Shown: one piece after another, positions 51,761 through 52,342 of the stretch
How positions within the stretch are numbered: position 1 is the first letter of the stretch
Layout of the letters: every line of letters starts with the position of its first letter
From: Giesbergeria sp.
Lineage (GTDB): Bacteria; Pseudomonadota; Gammaproteobacteria; Burkholderiales; Burkholderiaceae_C
Direction of reading: 5' to 3'
Assembly (NCBI GenBank): GCA_023150295.1
Contig: JAKLLE010000020.1
Location: forward strand, 1-52,342
Length of the DNA: 52,342 nt
The notes under the pieces: generated by a model
What the model was told of the DNA's origin: nothing
What the model saw: only the letters and a program-made list of their open reading frames with translations
The model's database searches: none
Translations under genes and position numbers: made by a program

Positions 51761-52029
51761 GAACTTGTCCGTAAATTATTTGATGCCACGTTGGGGCGCA
51801 ATCGGGATGAGTTCGAGGTCTTGGCGCGCCGCATGGGCTGGCGGCCCATGCAAGCGGCAAGGGCGCGAAATCGCCCGATTTCGCCCCAACCCGAAGGGCA
51901 GTGCTCTTTTCGGGCGGTCTGCGGCGTTGCGGCGCTCGCCCATAGCCCGGGCTATGGGCCGCGCACCGCGCCTTGCATCCCATCCCGAAAAGAGCGCTGC
52001 GTGGCATCAAATAATTTACGGACAAGTTC
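51761..52029. mobile_element. 269-bp MITE with 30-bp perfect inverted ends, TA-flanked
   Basis: 51761-51790 (GAACTTGTCCGTAAATTATT...) is exactly repeated in inverse at 52000-52029, and TA flanks each side. Inside are three strong palindromes: GCATGGGC/GCCCATGC (51831-51851), GCGAAATCG/CGATTTCGC (51865-51884) and a perfect 22-bp palindrome (51938-51959), plus CTCTTTTCGGG/CCCGAAAAGAG. There is no transposase. TA duplication suggests mobilisation by an IS630/Tc1-type enzyme (inference). Open frames through it are by-products of the palindrome. Confidence 0.85.
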
Positions 52030-52061
52030 TAAGTGATTCATTGTGCGCAGGCAACTTCCAG

Positions 52062-52206
52062 GGTGCATGAGACTGGCGCGGGGCCAGCGCCAGGGCTCCC
52101 GCGCAAGGGCCGCCCCGCCGTGCCGGGAGCGTCCCCCCTCCCGAATCGCGCAGCGATTGGAGAGAGGGGGGAAGCCGCGCAGCGGCTCAGGGGGGAGTTG
52201 TTTCAT
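52062..52206 (-). repeat. R2 repeat, copy E (minus orientation)
   Basis: Read on the minus strand: TGAAACAACTCCCCCCTGAG, CCGCTGCGCGGC, C/T-run, then core GGGGGGACGCTCCCGG...CGGCGGGGCGGCCCTTGCGCGGGAGCCCTGG. Its upstream side, where the other copies meet a stop codon, is cut by the terminal inverted repeat at 52208. The 30 bp between it and the MITE hold nothing recognisable. Confidence 0.8.
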
Positions 52207-52207
52207 C

Positions 52208-52342
52208 AGAGGGACTTGCAGAATTCCTCAACCCAGCCGAATTTGCCTCTGCGTGAGGCGCAAAAAAAGTTGCGGGCACCGCCCAAAAGGCTGGAAGATC
52301 AGGGTATCGAAGTCTGAACTTGGTGCCCGCCCATGAATACTA
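52208..52342. repeat. Right copy of 135-bp terminal inverted repeat
   Basis: Exact reverse complement of 4-138 with no mismatch that I could find. It lies directly next to R2 copy E. Both window ends point the same element end inward, as expected if two copies of one insertion sequence flank the segment or if an assembly stopped in a shared repeat. Confidence 0.75.

Noticed and set aside
51765-52070. Open frames through the MITE on both strands beginning MSVNYLMPR
   Set aside because: They exist on both strands because the ends are inverted copies. There is no domain and the frames run through hairpins.
52033-52317. Frame across R2 copy E into the right terminal repeat, considered as a transposase C-terminus
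   Set aside because: It runs through the antisense of R2 and shows no transposase motif; the part in the repeat is too short to judge.
1-52342. CRISPR arrays, rRNA genes, prophage or plasmid functions
   Set aside because: No regularly spaced direct repeats, rRNA-like sequence, phage structural genes, integrases or replication initiators were seen.

Overview
The window is 52.3 kb of GC-rich chromosomal DNA from a betaproteobacterium, most likely family Comamonadaceae (Acidovorax or a close relative). This rests on gene content and order (yqgE-ruvX-pyrR-pyrB-pyrC', dciA/M23/secA/argJ/DUF815 ATPase/NUDIX/yacG, pilGHIJ-chpA), many GTG and TTG starts, and AT-rich intergenic repeats of a kind I associate with that family. 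No phage, plasmid, CRISPR or resistance genes were seen. The content is mostly housekeeping, and the unusual material lies between genes.

Layout. 0-10.3 kb is mostly minus strand: a 5'-nucleotidase and an isolated gspF, miaB, a small exported protein, tRNA-Met, an enoyl-CoA hydratase, an M61 peptidase with dsbC, and a UbiH-type hydroxylase, then a MOSC protein on plus. 10.3-19 kb: ychF-rarD, a membrane diguanylate cyclase followed by a fused APH-like/P-loop kinase, yqaA, dusB-fis and purH. 19.2-22.4 kb (minus): thiD-hemL-acyltransferase. 22.7-32.5 kb (plus): a Pil-Chp chemosensory operon (pilG, pilH, pilI, pilJ, chpA) that should control type IV pili. 32.5-39.2 kb: photolyase (minus), then yqgE, two tandem 22-codon mini-ORFs, ruvX, pyrR, pyrB, a catalytically dead dihydroorotase and plsC. 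39.2-41.5 kb (minus): a SiaABC-like phosphorylation switch. 41.7-44.5 kb: a divergent iron-type ABC transporter pair. 44.5-51.8 kb: dciA, M23 peptidase, secA, argJ, DUF815 ATPase, NUDIX hydrolase and yacG.

Repeats. Four kinds of non-gene sequence stand out. R1 is a ~60 bp AT-rich double-hairpin repeat with six clear copies, one of them inside the M61 peptidase reading frame. R2 is a ~130-195 bp GC-rich repeat with five copies, four of them starting directly after a stop codon. R3 is a 65-bp tandem unit that is both a mini-ORF and a Shine-Dalgarno site, linking yqgE to ruvX through consecutive stop/start overlaps. The fourth is a 269-bp MITE with perfect 30-bp inverted ends flanked by TA, directly upstream of yacG. 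In addition, the two window ends are a perfect 135-bp inverted repeat of each other, which looks like two copies of one mobile element at which the sequence record stops.

How the genes work together. Three signalling layers that bear on surface life share the window: Pil-Chp (pili), a diguanylate cyclase with an intact I-site, and the SiaABC-like switch that in other bacteria controls a diguanylate cyclase. The pyr cluster pairs PyrB with a non-catalytic dihydroorotase and PyrR.
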